The position numbers and the translations under genes were made by a program. Shown piece after piece: positions 7,666-16,480 of a DNA stretch of 64,000 bases. The stretch covers positions 62,001-126,000 of the forward strand of contig CAJTMA010000002.1 of the NCBI GenBank assembly GCA_910577205.1. The letters run 5' to 3'. The stretch comes from an uncultured Alphaproteobacteria bacterium. GTDB taxonomy: Bacteria; Pseudomonadota; Alphaproteobacteria; RF32; CAG-239. Below the pieces are notes generated by a model. That model had not been told where the DNA came from. It searched no databases and worked only from the letters and a program-made list of their open reading frames with translations. Within the stretch, counting starts at the first letter, position 1. The number at the start of each line of letters is the position of its first letter.

Positions 7666-8610
7666 CTACAAATGATATTGATACAACAGGCGTCCCGTTG
7701 ACTCCGGCAGTTTGAAAAACCAGCCGTCGTAGAGGAACGCGTTATATCTAATATAATCATTCGTTTCTGATGTTGGTAGGGTTGTGGTTGATAAAGTTAG
7801 TTTAGCCCAATAATCTTGGTTATCCGTACAAATACGGAGGTTATAAACCAACCCCGAAAATAATACGAAAGACAAATTGCGGCAATCAGGATAACGGGTG
7901 TCGTCAAAGTTTTGGGCGGACATTACCTGAATGTACGGCAAATATATTATGTGGCGTTCAATATTTTCCAGCCCGATAACTTTAGACGGTCGATCTTTTT
8001 GAGAAATGACAAACGGCTGAACCGGTTCGTTACGGAAGGCTTTCTTGTTGCCAACAGAGATTGATTGGATATCTCTCTTTTCGAGAGAGAGCAATGGTTG
8101 CTGCGTCCAGTCGGAGAGTTTGTTAGGAAATGCATACTTGCCGCTGATGGTAAATACGCCTTCAACAGCCGGTATTTTTGCCAGCCAGCCGTTACCTTCG
8201 CTATTAGGACGGATTAGGACGATGTGGTTAAGTTCCTTGCCGTTTTCTCCAATAATTTGAAGAGAGGTTGCTGAGCTGTCTTCTGTTAACGGAAAGTGTT
8301 GTTCATAAGCTGTGAAACGTGCTTCATTTATGTTCTGTCGCAGGTTGCGCATAATGTCAAAAGCCGCATAGTAATTGTCTGCTTCTTTTATTTGCCAGAA
8401 TGAATTTTCCGGTGTCAGAGTGATAGTCTGGTGCGGTTGCTTGACAATAATCTCTTTAATCGGCATATCCGAAGAACCAGTCGCAGCAAAGACCAGGTTG
8501 CCCACCCAAAGAGATTGTTCTTTGTGATATATATAGAACAATGAAAAGGCAGCTGACAGCAGGCTGCCCAAAGCTAAAATCATAGCGGCTTTAATCAGCT
8601 GAGGCTTCAT
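7666..8610 (-). CDS. DUF4340-type membrane-anchored protein of a Gld-like ABC system
   Basis: The 314-residue protein has one N-terminal membrane helix (about residues 7-28) and a large beta-rich domain on the outer face. The phrase Fw.I (SFWQI) followed by aromatic Tyr-Tyr and repeated strands is what I associate with DUF4340 proteins, which sit beside GldA/GldF/GldG-type ABC genes in many bacteria. It overlaps the upstream GldG-like gene by 20 bases. The substrate of such systems is not established outside gliding Bacteroidota. Confidence 0.7.
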   Translation of the reverse strand: MKPQLIKAAMILALGSLLSAAFSLFYIYHKEQSLWVGNLVFAATGSSDMPIKEIIVKQPHQTITLTPENSFWQIKEADNYYAAFDIMRNLRQNINEARFTAYEQHFPLTEDSSATSLQIIGENGKELNHIVLIRPNSEGNGWLAKIPAVEGVFTISGKYAFPNKLSDWTQQPLLSLEKRDIQSISVGNKKAFRNEPVQPFVISQKDRPSKVIGLENIERHIIYLPYIQVMSAQNFDDTRYPDCRNLSFVLFSGLVYNLRICTDNQDYWAKLTLSTTTLPTSETNDYIRYNAFLYDGWFFKLPESTGRLLYQYHL

Positions 8611-10492
8611 TGAGCATCTCCTTTGTCTGTTTGAAACGGCGGCGGCGAAGCCACAGGGCTGTCAGAATAAGCAAAGCGATAATCACAGCCGGAATAACGA
8701 TGGTATTAAGGGTTACAATGTTATTCAACCGTTGTTCATTTTCACGTTTAACCAGATATTCTTTTTGTTTAAGTTGTTTTTTTAACTCATTGATTCTGTT
8801 TTTGTTTTCTTCCATCTTTCCGGCAAGCTCGGTTGATAGAGCCGTTGGGGAAGCGTTTATTGTTTTTTCTTGATTTTGTAAGGCTGACAAGCGTGTATTC
8901 AGTTCTTGCTGCAGTTTGTTATATTCATTTGCATGGCGATTAAAGACATTATTGTAAACGGCCTGCCCTACGGTTTGGAAATTGGAATTTTCTTTATTAT
9001 TCAAGCCCAGCAACTCTGTTTTTCCGCTGAGAAAGTCTACAGCACGCAGAATGAAGCTGCCGTTATCAAATATCGGACTTAAGCCGTAAACAGGATTACC
9101 TGTTGTTTCTGTCGTATCAGCCCAATTCTCGGCAACCAGAAAATCACTGTCAGCAACAGCAATGATTTGAGCCGGTGCTATTGATGACGGCAGATAAGCA
9201 TACATTTGGCCTTCAAACTGCGTGTTGGCGAGGATGTTTCTGGTAAATAAGGAATCAAAACTTCCTTCCGCCAGCAAGGCTAAAATATGTGTTTGGCTGT
9301 CAGGTTGAAATATATTTGCCAACTCTGTTTGATTGCGCAGCATAAATTCTTGCTGTGGCAGGCTTCCCGCTTCCGTATTAATTGTCAGCAAAGGCGTTAT
9401 TTGAACTTTGCCCTCCGGCGACAGCGGAGATAATTTGCCCGGGGTTTTAAGTCGTATCCGGGACAATCCGGCAGTTAGCGGATGTTGTTGATTAATCTGC
9501 TCTTTGTTTAGCAGCATCCAAAACGGGAATTTTTTAACGCGGCTGCCATCAGGACTGTCCATCAGCATTAACTCGCCCTGCCCGTTGCTGCCTGAAACAG
9601 TTTGGTAGTCTTCTTCAAAGCCCCAGTTGCGGAATAGTTTATTTAAGTCTGCGCTTCCGGCAGATGCTGCGGTGTAGAGTTCAGCCTGTTTTTCGCTGAA
9701 AACGTCAGAAATAATCAATAATTTGCCACCACGCAGCACATATTGGTCGAGAGCATAGAGCAGTAAAGGCGACAGTTCCGCCGGATTGACAACTATCAGC
9801 ACTTTAACGCCTGCCGGAATTTGCACGGTTTTATCGGAAAATTCTACAATATTATAGTCGTTTTGCAATTGCGCGACGATTGCCCAGTTAGGAATAGCTT
9901 TCCCGTATTGCCGGTTAATCAGCGGTAACATAGGGCTAATCAAACCAACGGTTGGGCGTTCTTGAGTGTTGAGCTTGGCAAGGATGCGGGTGATGTCGTT
10001 TTCCAAATAACCGCTGCGGGCAACAATAAAATTGGGAATGACATAATTTTGCTGTCCATCTCCCGAAAAAACAGCGCCGAAATACAAACTGGTTTGCCCG
10101 CTGGAATCTGCAAGCGGCTTCAGCCCTGCTGTTTTGGCTTCTTCCTCTTGCGGGCTATAGGGTTCGGGATTGATAATTTCAATTTTTATCTTATCCTTTG
10201 CTGCGGCTTGCTGGTATTTTTTCAAAAAACGCAAAACATACGGGGCATAACCTGCATATAATGCATTTTCTTTGGTTAAGGCATTAGACAGATATACCCT
10301 GATTAGTATGGGCGATTTTAATTCTGACAATATTTTTTCGGAGGCGGAGGACAAGGAATAACGCCTGTTGTCAGTCATATCTAGTTTGGCATTGCCGCCC
10401 CATAGCCCGGATGTTATCATCAGGCTGACAAAAGCGGTCAGCAATAAGGTGATAAAAAGGACAAGCGATAGAAATTTGCGGGATTTTACCAT
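8591..10492 (-). CDS. GldG-like ABC transport auxiliary protein
   Basis: The 633-residue protein has an N-terminal membrane helix (about residues 8-30), a long extracytoplasmic region and a C-terminal helix near residues 600-620 followed by a basic tail. The early phrase DMTDNRRYSLS and the later VNPAELSPLLLYALDQYVLRGGKLL region match GldG/IftG-like ABC-associated proteins. A coiled coil precedes the last membrane helix. It lies between the permease and the DUF4340 gene, all leftward and tightly packed, which supports a single membrane complex. Confidence 0.8.
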   Translation of the reverse strand: MVKSRKFLSLVLFITLLLTAFVSLMITSGLWGGNAKLDMTDNRRYSLSSASEKILSELKSPILIRVYLSNALTKENALYAGYAPYVLRFLKKYQQAAAKDKIKIEIINPEPYSPQEEEAKTAGLKPLADSSGQTSLYFGAVFSGDGQQNYVIPNFIVARSGYLENDITRILAKLNTQERPTVGLISPMLPLINRQYGKAIPNWAIVAQLQNDYNIVEFSDKTVQIPAGVKVLIVVNPAELSPLLLYALDQYVLRGGKLLIISDVFSEKQAELYTAASAGSADLNKLFRNWGFEEDYQTVSGSNGQGELMLMDSPDGSRVKKFPFWMLLNKEQINQQHPLTAGLSRIRLKTPGKLSPLSPEGKVQITPLLTINTEAGSLPQQEFMLRNQTELANIFQPDSQTHILALLAEGSFDSLFTRNILANTQFEGQMYAYLPSSIAPAQIIAVADSDFLVAENWADTTETTGNPVYGLSPIFDNGSFILRAVDFLSGKTELLGLNNKENSNFQTVGQAVYNNVFNRHANEYNKLQQELNTRLSALQNQEKTINASPTALSTELAGKMEENKNRINELKKQLKQKEYLVKRENEQRLNNIVTLNTIVIPAVIIALLILTALWLRRRRFKQTKEMLNEASAD

Positions 10493-10501
10493 TTCGCCCC
10501 C

Positions 10502-11236
10502 TTAATGCTTTTTGTAGTCTATTGCAGCAATATTCAGCCACAACATTAACAGTGTAAAAAAGATAAAATAAGCCAGATTATCAATGCCGGGCTGTCCCAT
10601 AGTCATATCTTGATAATGGCGGTAGAAATTTAACAACTGGCTGAGACGGCTGGAAATAGTGTCTGAAATGCCGGACACCGGAGCTAGAAGGAAATTAAAA
10701 TCAAAAGAAGTCAAGAGCCAGCAAAAAAAGACAGAGAACAAATATGCCAGAACAGCATTGATATTAAATGCGGAAACGAGGCAGCCGGCTGATGTTATCA
10801 ATGCAACAACCAATGCCGTAGCGATGTAGGCGGATATGATGTTTAAGATATCCGGTTGAACCAAATGTGCGGCATAAAAGGCAAACGGCAATGTCAGAAG
10901 CAGCATCATCCAGCCAAAGAAACAGGCTGCCAAAAACTTTCCGATAACAATGATTGTATAAGAAACCGGTTTAGCCAGCAGAAATTCTATTGTTCCCAGG
11001 CGGCGTTCATCAGCCCAAAGGCGCATGGTGGCCGCGGGCATAAGGACAATAAAGATTTCCGGCTGATATGCAAAGAAAGAAGATAAAGCTGAGTTATCAT
11101 ATGCAAAGAACTGTGAGGAATAAAACGCGGCGAACATGGACAAGACCAAATAAACACCGATAAGGATATAAGCAGTTGGGGTGCGGAAATATCCGGCAAA
11201 TTCTTTGGAAACGATGGCAGACAATTGGCGAAACAT
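10502..11236 (-). CDS. GldF-like ABC transporter permease
   Basis: The protein has about 244 residues from the ATG at 11236, chosen because GGGGAG lies just upstream within the end of the ATPase gene; a longer in-frame reading up to 11281 would overlap that gene. It has six predicted membrane helices and begins with the cytoplasmic KEFAGYFRTPTAYI region typical of ABC-2 type permeases of the GldF group. It pairs with the ATPase directly upstream. Confidence 0.85.
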   Translation of the reverse strand: MFRQLSAIVSKEFAGYFRTPTAYILIGVYLVLSMFAAFYSSQFFAYDNSALSSFFAYQPEIFIVLMPAATMRLWADERRLGTIEFLLAKPVSYTIIVIGKFLAACFFGWMMLLLTLPFAFYAAHLVQPDILNIISAYIATALVVALITSAGCLVSAFNINAVLAYLFSVFFCWLLTSFDFNFLLAPVSGISDTISSRLSQLLNFYRHYQDMTMGQPGIDNLAYFIFFTLLMLWLNIAAIDYKKH

Positions 11237-11237
11237 C

Positions 11238-11957
11238 TTAATTCTCCCCGGTGATGGCACGAAATGCGGAGGTAATATCATAATCCGAGCCGCTGAGTTT
11301 CAGTTCTTGCGGGGATGTATCCCTCACCAGTTTTCCCTTGTTAAGCAAAATAACCCGGTTGGCAACAGCTTCAACCTCTTCAAGTATATGGGTTGAAACA
11401 ATGATAATGTTGCGAGAGCCATAAGTTTGAATGAATTTGTGGATTTCATGTTTTTGGTTGGGATCAAGCCCTTCTGTCGGCTCATCAAGAATAAGTATCC
11501 TTGGCTGGAGAATAAGCGCGGCGGCAATGGCAACACGATGTTTGAAACCTTTAGACAGCGTGTCAATTTTTTGGTTTACAACGTTATGCAAACGCATCTG
11601 AGAAACAGTATTGTTAAAAGCTTGTTTAAATTCGCCGGCCGGCAGTCCGCCTAAATCGGCAGAATATTTGAGAAATTCGCTGACGGTCATCTCAGGATAA
11701 AGCGGGGCATTTTCGGGCACATAGCCGATTTTGCGCAAAGCCTCGACTCGTTTATGTTGGGGATTGCTGCCGTAGATTTCCACATCTCCGGATGTTGGGT
11801 CAAGATAACCGGTCAACAGGCGGAGCAAAGTTGTCTTCCCTGCCCCGTTTGGCCCGAGCAGAGCAACAATATCTCCTTTATTCAGGCAGAAATTAAGGTT
11901 ATCTAAGGCCTTAATCCCTCCAAAATCTTTGGATAGATTTTTTACAACAATCATCAT
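11238..11957 (-). CDS. GldA-like ABC transporter ATPase
   Basis: The 239-residue ATPase shows Walker A (GPNGAGKTTLLRL), a Q-loop region (IGYVPENAPLYP), a degenerate signature (LSKGFKHRVAIAAAL in place of LSGGQ), Walker B with catalytic Glu (ILILDEPTEGLDP) and the H-loop (VSTHILEE). ABC-2 ATPases of the GldA/Ccm/Nod type often carry LSKGxxxR, so the signature is normal for the group. It is the first gene of the leftward operon ATPase-permease-GldG-DUF4340-kinase. Confidence 0.93.
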   Translation of the reverse strand: MMIVVKNLSKDFGGIKALDNLNFCLNKGDIVALLGPNGAGKTTLLRLLTGYLDPTSGDVEIYGSNPQHKRVEALRKIGYVPENAPLYPEMTVSEFLKYSADLGGLPAGEFKQAFNNTVSQMRLHNVVNQKIDTLSKGFKHRVAIAAALILQPRILILDEPTEGLDPNQKHEIHKFIQTYGSRNIIIVSTHILEEVEAVANRVILLNKGKLVRDTSPQELKLSGSDYDITSAFRAITGEN

Positions 11958-12109
11958 TTCATCCTAAAATAATCTGTCATGACGCGGCATATTGTAGCAG
12001 AGATTTTTTAAATTTTAACAACTATTTTTATTTTTCAAAATGTTTAATGACAAAACATTTATTTTCATTTATTTATATAAGAAACAAATTCAGAATATGG
12101 AGTAATATT

Positions 12110-12625
12110 GTGCAGGAAGTATATACAAAGGAAGAAACCCAGTCTTTTAAGGTCGGGGTATATGTCGCTTTGATTATTCTGGCCATTATCGCCTATAAAG
12201 CGCTGACAGCCAATACTGTGGAACACGCTGACAACGGTACATATTATGCCTTGAATGCCCGTTTCGGACGCACTGACGGACTGTTGGTCGGCAATAAGGT
12301 TCGGATGGCCGGCGTAACAATCGGCAAAGTCGTTGATGCAAAGCTTGATGACCATTTTAATGCTATTATGACAGTTGAAATTAAAGAAGGAATCAATATT
12401 CCCGATGACAGCAGCGCTTCAATTGTCAGTTCGGGTTTGATGGGCTCAAAATATATTGAAATTGAACCGGGCGGGTCTGAAGATTATCTGGCACCGGGCG
12501 ATGAATTTTCTTATACACAGGATGCCATGGTTATTGAAGAATTGCTGGACAGAATTGTCAGCATGGGAAAAGCCAAGCGTTCGCCCAAAGAAGTTGAAGA
12601 AATGGAAAAAGAGCTTGATATGTAA
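12110..12625 (+). CDS. MCE-domain (MlaD-like) lipid-transport protein, copy 1
   Basis: GTG at 12110 gives 171 residues and is supported by GGAG seven bases upstream. An ATG at 12047 in the same frame would add 21 residues but has no ribosome site. The N terminus has one membrane helix (KVGVYVALIILAIIAYKAL). An MCE domain follows (about 40-130) with DGLLVGNKVRMAGVTIGKV and SGLMGSKYIEIEPGG, then a short charged tail. MCE proteins form periplasmic hexameric rings that ferry lipids between membranes. No mlaE or mlaF partner is in the window. A second MCE gene starts 24 bases downstream. Confidence 0.85.
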   Translation: MQEVYTKEETQSFKVGVYVALIILAIIAYKALTANTVEHADNGTYYALNARFGRTDGLLVGNKVRMAGVTIGKVVDAKLDDHFNAIMTVEIKEGINIPDDSSASIVSSGLMGSKYIEIEPGGSEDYLAPGDEFSYTQDAMVIEELLDRIVSMGKAKRSPKEVEEMEKELDM

Positions 12626-12649
12626 GCTGAAAGAGTTGAGGAGATCATT

Positions 12650-13108
12650 ATGAATAAGAAACCAGTTGAAACCATTATGGGAATCGTTGTTATTTTTGTG
12701 GCGGCTTTTTTCCTGTTTTTTGCTTATAAAGTATCGGATTTGCAGGTTGTTAAAGGATATGACATTAATGCCAAGTTCTTGAAAGTCGGCGGATTAAATG
12801 TCGGTTCTGATGTCAGAATTAACGGTATTAAAGTTGGTACGGTTATTGCTCAGACTTTGGATCCTGTTGATTATGTCGCTGATGTCAAGCTCAGTATCTC
12901 TTCTGATATCCACTTGCCGAAAGACAGTCTGGTTTCCGTTGCCGGCGATGGGCTGATGGGTAATAAGTTTGTTAAAATTGAGCCCGGCAAATCAAGCGAG
13001 TTTTTACAAAATGGCGATACAGCTACGAACACCAAAGATTTTAAAACTTTGGAAGATATGGTCGGTGAGATTATTTTCATGGTGACAGACAATGGCGATA
13101 AAAAATAA
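12650..13108 (+). CDS. mlaD: MlaD family MCE protein, copy 2
   Basis: The 152-residue protein has the classic MlaD size and layout: an N-terminal helix (ETIMGIVVIFVAAFFLFFAY), then an MCE domain with VGGLNVGSDVRINGIKVGTV and GDGLMGNKFVKIEPG, ending soon after. It is closer to textbook MlaD than copy 1. GAGGAG lies at a good distance before the ATG. Its last 17 bases overlap the start of the DUF2155 gene, implying cotranslation. An MlaD-DUF2155 neighbourhood is common in alphaproteobacteria. Confidence 0.9.
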   Translation: MNKKPVETIMGIVVIFVAAFFLFFAYKVSDLQVVKGYDINAKFLKVGGLNVGSDVRINGIKVGTVIAQTLDPVDYVADVKLSISSDIHLPKDSLVSVAGDGLMGNKFVKIEPGKSSEFLQNGDTATNTKDFKTLEDMVGEIIFMVTDNGDKK

Positions 13109-14078
13109 ATTTTCAAAATGGACACTGTTTGCGGGCAGCTTGTTATGGACAACTGCCGCCGGGGCTTATGAGCTTCAAATGAATACCGCGAAGATGCAGG
13201 CTATGGACAAGATTACCGGCCGTGTCAGCGTGATAGAAGTTCCGGTAAACAGCGAAGTCCGTTTTGGAAGTTTTTCTATCGTTGTCAGAGCGTGCAAAGC
13301 AACACCGCCGGAAGAAACTCCCGAAAATTATGCTTTCGTCGATGTGGCTGATGCAGATAAAGACGGCAAGCTGCATAATATTTTTAAGGGCTGGATGACT
13401 TCGTCTTCTCCGGCTTTGAATGCGGTTGAGCACCCGATTTATGATGTCTGGCTGTTGCAATGCCTTAATAAACAAAGCAATAAAAAACAGATGAGCGCTG
13501 AAGAACTCAATGCGCGTGATTTGTTGCCTAAAAAAGATGATAAGGGTAATAACGGCAACCTTTCAAAAGAAGCGCTGATTGCCGCTGAGGCTGAAGCAGA
13601 GGCAAAGGCCGCAGCAATGGAGAAAGAAATTGCAGCAAAAGCTGAGGAAGTTCCGGCTGCCGTTTCAGAGGTTCTTGATGTGCAGGAAGTTAAGAAAATG
13701 ACACTTCCCGCAGTTGCGGTTGAAAGCAGCGATGCTGAGCCGGCAGAAGAAGGCGCGCCGGTTTCACTTATTCCGGTGATGGAAGCTGCGCCAGCGGCGG
13801 TAACAGAATCGTCAAATTCTGCACCACTACCGGCAGAGAATGATGTTCCTTCCCAAAATACTGAGGCGGAGGCTTTGCCTGAAGAGCCTGTGGTGCTTGA
13901 TAATGAAACAGTGACTGTAGACACGACAGTAGAAACGCCGTCCCCTGCTCCGCTATTGACAGAGGAAGATATTTTACCAACAGTTGATGTTTCTGATGAG
14001 GAAAACGCTGTTGAAGAGAATCAGTTTGTCGAACCGGAGGCTTCTGTGCCGCCGGAAGAAACATCCGAGAAAGAGTAA
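13092..14078 (+). CDS. DUF2155 domain protein with long acidic C-terminal tail
   Basis: The 328-residue protein has a signal peptide (to about residue 23) and then a DUF2155 domain (about 28-122). It shows MDKITGRVSVIEVP, a central RACKATPPEE with Cys, FKGWMTSSSPALNA and HPIYDVWLLQC with a second Cys; the two Cys may pair in the periplasm. The remaining 200 residues are low-complexity Ala/Glu/Pro/Val, strongly acidic and probably unstructured. DUF2155 has no established function but commonly follows mlaD in this class. The tail is unusual: typical members end shortly after the domain. Confidence 0.85.
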   Translation: MAIKNKFSKWTLFAGSLLWTTAAGAYELQMNTAKMQAMDKITGRVSVIEVPVNSEVRFGSFSIVVRACKATPPEETPENYAFVDVADADKDGKLHNIFKGWMTSSSPALNAVEHPIYDVWLLQCLNKQSNKKQMSAEELNARDLLPKKDDKGNNGNLSKEALIAAEAEAEAKAAAMEKEIAAKAEEVPAAVSEVLDVQEVKKMTLPAVAVESSDAEPAEEGAPVSLIPVMEAAPAAVTESSNSAPLPAENDVPSQNTEAEALPEEPVVLDNETVTVDTTVETPSPAPLLTEEDILPTVDVSDEENAVEENQFVEPEASVPPEETSEKE

Positions 14079-14085
14079 CTGATGG

Positions 14086-14120
14086 AAAACGGGATAACAG
14101 CTATAGTTTCCCGTTTTTTA
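14086..14120 (+). terminator. Terminator after the DUF2155 gene
   Basis: A 9-bp stem (14086-14094 with 14109-14117) is followed by a T run. The remaining bases up to 14325 hold AT-rich DNA with no gene that I can support. Confidence 0.75.
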
Positions 14121-14325
14121 TAATCTATTTTGGTATTTTTTTTACAAATAAATCTAAGGTTGTCCGGTGATAAAGCATTTTTTGTAAAATTTATCCCCAC
14201 AAAATGCCGATAATTGTTTCTTTTTAATATTTTCATCTTATAATCGCCATGTAATTAATGATAGAAAATTTTTTATTATTAATCATCTAATATAATTTAC
14301 AAGCTATATAACAGGATAAACGCTA

Positions 14326-14808
14326 ATGACTAACGATGCGCTGCTTGTGGTAGATGTACAAAATGGTTTTATGAATGATAACACCCGTGATTTACCCCAT
14401 AAAATTGAAGAACTTCAATATAAATACAAAACTGTTCTGGCCTTACAGTTTATAAACCTAGAAGGCTCTATGTTCCGCAAAGAACTAAACTGGACGAAAC
14501 TCTCCTTAAATACAGATGAAATCGAACTGGCCTTTGTTCCCCGCGAAGATATTTTAATTTTCCCCAAATATGTTTACGGTGTTTCTCCCCAATTATTGGA
14601 ATATTTGAAAGACAATAATGTTACCTCGATTGACGTATGCGGATTAAATACCGATGGTTGCGTCACCAAAATCTGCATGGATTTGTTTGATAACGGCATT
14701 CAGCCTAAAGTTCTGAGCGATTATTGTGCCAGCACCGTAGGCAAACTGATTCATGAACAAGCCCTTGTTTCCCTCAAACATATTATCGGAGCTAACAACG
14801 TCATTTAA
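14326..14808 (+). CDS. Isochorismatase-family cysteine hydrolase
   Basis: The 160-residue protein has the complete catalytic triad of the family: D10 in VVDVQNGF, K81 in FPKYVYG and C112 in LNTDGCVTK. The cis-peptide region before the Cys (VCGLNTDGCV) is intact. Nicotinamidases and other amidohydrolases share this fold; the substrate cannot be assigned. It is a short member, lacking the extra helices of PncA and its His metal site is not evident. A terminator follows within 35 bases. Confidence 0.85.
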   Translation: MTNDALLVVDVQNGFMNDNTRDLPHKIEELQYKYKTVLALQFINLEGSMFRKELNWTKLSLNTDEIELAFVPREDILIFPKYVYGVSPQLLEYLKDNNVTSIDVCGLNTDGCVTKICMDLFDNGIQPKVLSDYCASTVGKLIHEQALVSLKHIIGANNVI

Positions 14809-14842
14809 GACGGAAGTTGTCGATAGTCTGACTTTTGCATTG

Positions 14843-14873
14843 AGTTTACTGTTGAGAAGCAGTAAACTTTTTG
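14843..14873 (+). terminator. Terminator between the isochorismatase and glycosyltransferase genes
   Basis: A 9-bp perfect stem (14843-14851 with 14860-14868) has an eight-base loop followed by TTTT. It ends about 15 bases before the first plausible start of the next gene, so that gene needs readthrough or a leaderless start. Confidence 0.75.
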
Positions 14874-14887
14874 CAGTTTTAAAAACA

Positions 14888-15838
14888 ATGAAAGTGAATA
14901 TAATGACTGATTCCGCAATAGACGTCAGTTTTGTAATGACGGTTTACAATAAAGAATATTACCTGCCTTCTGTTCTTAAGGCGTTATTGAACCAGTCTGG
15001 TTTGAAAAATCCCGAATTTATTTTTGTAGATGACTTGTCGAGTGACCGCTCGGTTGACATTATTCGGGAGATGACTAAAGATGTTCCTAATGTTAAAATC
15101 ATTGCCAATCAAGAAAATCGTGGCATTAGTGTGCGGATAAATCAGGGAATAGCCGAAGCTCGCGGCGAATATACCCGGATGCTGGATTCTGATGATATTT
15201 TTCCGATTGATTCAACTGCCAAAATGCTGGAATTAGCCCATAAACATAAGGCTGATATGGTTTACGGCTGTTTTACAAAGACGGGAAAAGAACCGCAGGA
15301 CCTGGAAAACGAATATTTGATGCCGTTTAGATACCGCTATAATTCTAACGCATTGCAAGGCGTGTTGACCGGCAGATTTACCCGCATGGGGCAACTCATC
15401 CGTACTGCTGTCCTGCAAAAGGCTCAAGGCGCTGATGAACGCGTCTTTATTCAAGACGAATCAATTCCTTTACGCTGTGCCGTTCATGCTTTGGGGATTA
15501 TCAAAATGGATGCTAATGTGGTTTTAGTTCCTAAAGAACTGGGAAATTTTTCAGGAAACAAAATCCAATTGGATAATGACCGCTTTCTGGCTTATTTCTA
15601 TCTGATTGCTGATAATCCGCAGCTGCCGTTGTGGGCTGTTAAGCTTTTAAATCGGCGGGCAATTTCCGCTTATTGGAAGTATTATAAAAAAACAAGGCGT
15701 TTCCCTTGCTTATCTCAAACATTTTGGCTGTATTTGAAGAATAAAATCATACCGCAGCTTCCCAACCAAACTGTTTTGAAAAAAATGCGGGATGAATTTT
15801 TAAGTTTGAAAAATGTACGACGGATTAAATCCTGTTAA
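14888..15838 (+). CDS. Family 2 glycosyltransferase
   Basis: The protein has about 316 residues from the ATG at 14888; a second in-frame ATG at 14903 is equally possible and neither has a strong ribosome site. A longer frame back to 14753 overlaps the isochorismatase gene and adds no family sequence. The GT-A fold is clear: VSFVMTVYNKEYYL at the N terminus, VDDLSSDRSVDII, and the metal-binding MLDSDD. The C-terminal part is basic and may touch the membrane. Such enzymes add sugars to surface glycans or lipids. No other sugar genes lie next to it. Confidence 0.88.
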   Translation: MKVNIMTDSAIDVSFVMTVYNKEYYLPSVLKALLNQSGLKNPEFIFVDDLSSDRSVDIIREMTKDVPNVKIIANQENRGISVRINQGIAEARGEYTRMLDSDDIFPIDSTAKMLELAHKHKADMVYGCFTKTGKEPQDLENEYLMPFRYRYNSNALQGVLTGRFTRMGQLIRTAVLQKAQGADERVFIQDESIPLRCAVHALGIIKMDANVVLVPKELGNFSGNKIQLDNDRFLAYFYLIADNPQLPLWAVKLLNRRAISAYWKYYKKTRRFPCLSQTFWLYLKNKIIPQLPNQTVLKKMRDEFLSLKNVRRIKSC

Positions 15839-15969
15839 GGGTGTCAACAGATATAGTATTGCTACAGATAAAGCGCGTGGGTTTTGTTTGAAAACTTTAT
15901 CATCGCTTTACCATATCCGCTGACAATACTGATATAGTCATTGATTTCGGTTTACGAAGATAATAAAAA

Positions 15970-15998
15970 GTTGAGGCGGAAGTTGTATCCGCCTCTCT
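15970..15998 (-). terminator. Terminator after the small lipoprotein gene
   Basis: An 8-bp GC-rich stem (15973-15980 with 15988-15995) has a 7-base loop, with a T run on its minus-strand 3' side. It ends the leftward lipoprotein gene. The stretch 15839-15970 holds only imperfect inverted repeats. Confidence 0.7.
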
Positions 15999-16024
15999 TG
16001 TATTAAGAATTTTGCTTGCGCTTC

Positions 16025-16396
16025 TTATTCAGCTACGCAATCGTCGCCGTTAAATGTGTAATTGGTGATTTCGCCGTTGGTAATGGTAAAGCTGGTTTTG
16101 CAGTAATAGGTTTGATTTTCATCGGTAGGAAAACCATAGTCAGGTGTTGCAATCGCTTCGTATTGCACTTCATAGCCCTGATATGGCTGGGTGTTGCCGT
16201 TAATCGGGCCGTTTTCATCAATTTTGACGTAAGTAACGACTTTTTCGTTGGGGGAGACATAAAATTCATTGCTGGGCATTCCCCAGCTTTCATATAGGGT
16301 TTCCTGACTCATGCCTACCCAGTTTTGCAACTGAGTGTTATAGGCGTTTTGATCGGATACGCAGCCCATGAGCAATAAGACACACAAAATTAACAT
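16025..16396 (-). CDS. Small outer-membrane lipoprotein, BamE/OmlA-like fold
   Basis: The 123-residue protein has a very short lipoprotein signal with lipobox LLMGC (C12). The mature domain has WVGMSQETLYESWGMP, then a strand-rich region with Cys in YYCKTSF and a terminal GDDC. The helix-then-WG-x-P opening is what I associate with BamE/OmlA-type small lipoproteins; the two late cysteines may form a disulfide. GGGAG lies before the start. A function beyond outer-membrane residence cannot be assigned. Confidence 0.65.
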   Translation of the reverse strand: MLILCVLLLMGCVSDQNAYNTQLQNWVGMSQETLYESWGMPSNEFYVSPNEKVVTYVKIDENGPINGNTQPYQGYEVQYEAIATPDYGFPTDENQTYYCKTSFTITNGEITNYTFNGDDCVAE

Positions 16397-16480
16397 TTAT
16401 TTTCTCCCTCGAATCAGTAGTTGGCTTATAAAACTTTTGGTCAGGGAGTACTTAATATGCCTTTTGCTTTTTTCAAGTTC

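Noticed and set aside
13439..13924. Leftward Ser/Ala/Thr-rich frame of 161 codons
   Set aside because: It is antisense to the low-complexity acidic tail of the DUF2155 protein, with no ribosome site or domain.
14753..14887. Upstream extension of the glycosyltransferase gene
   Set aside because: It overlaps the isochorismatase gene and a terminator and adds no family sequence.
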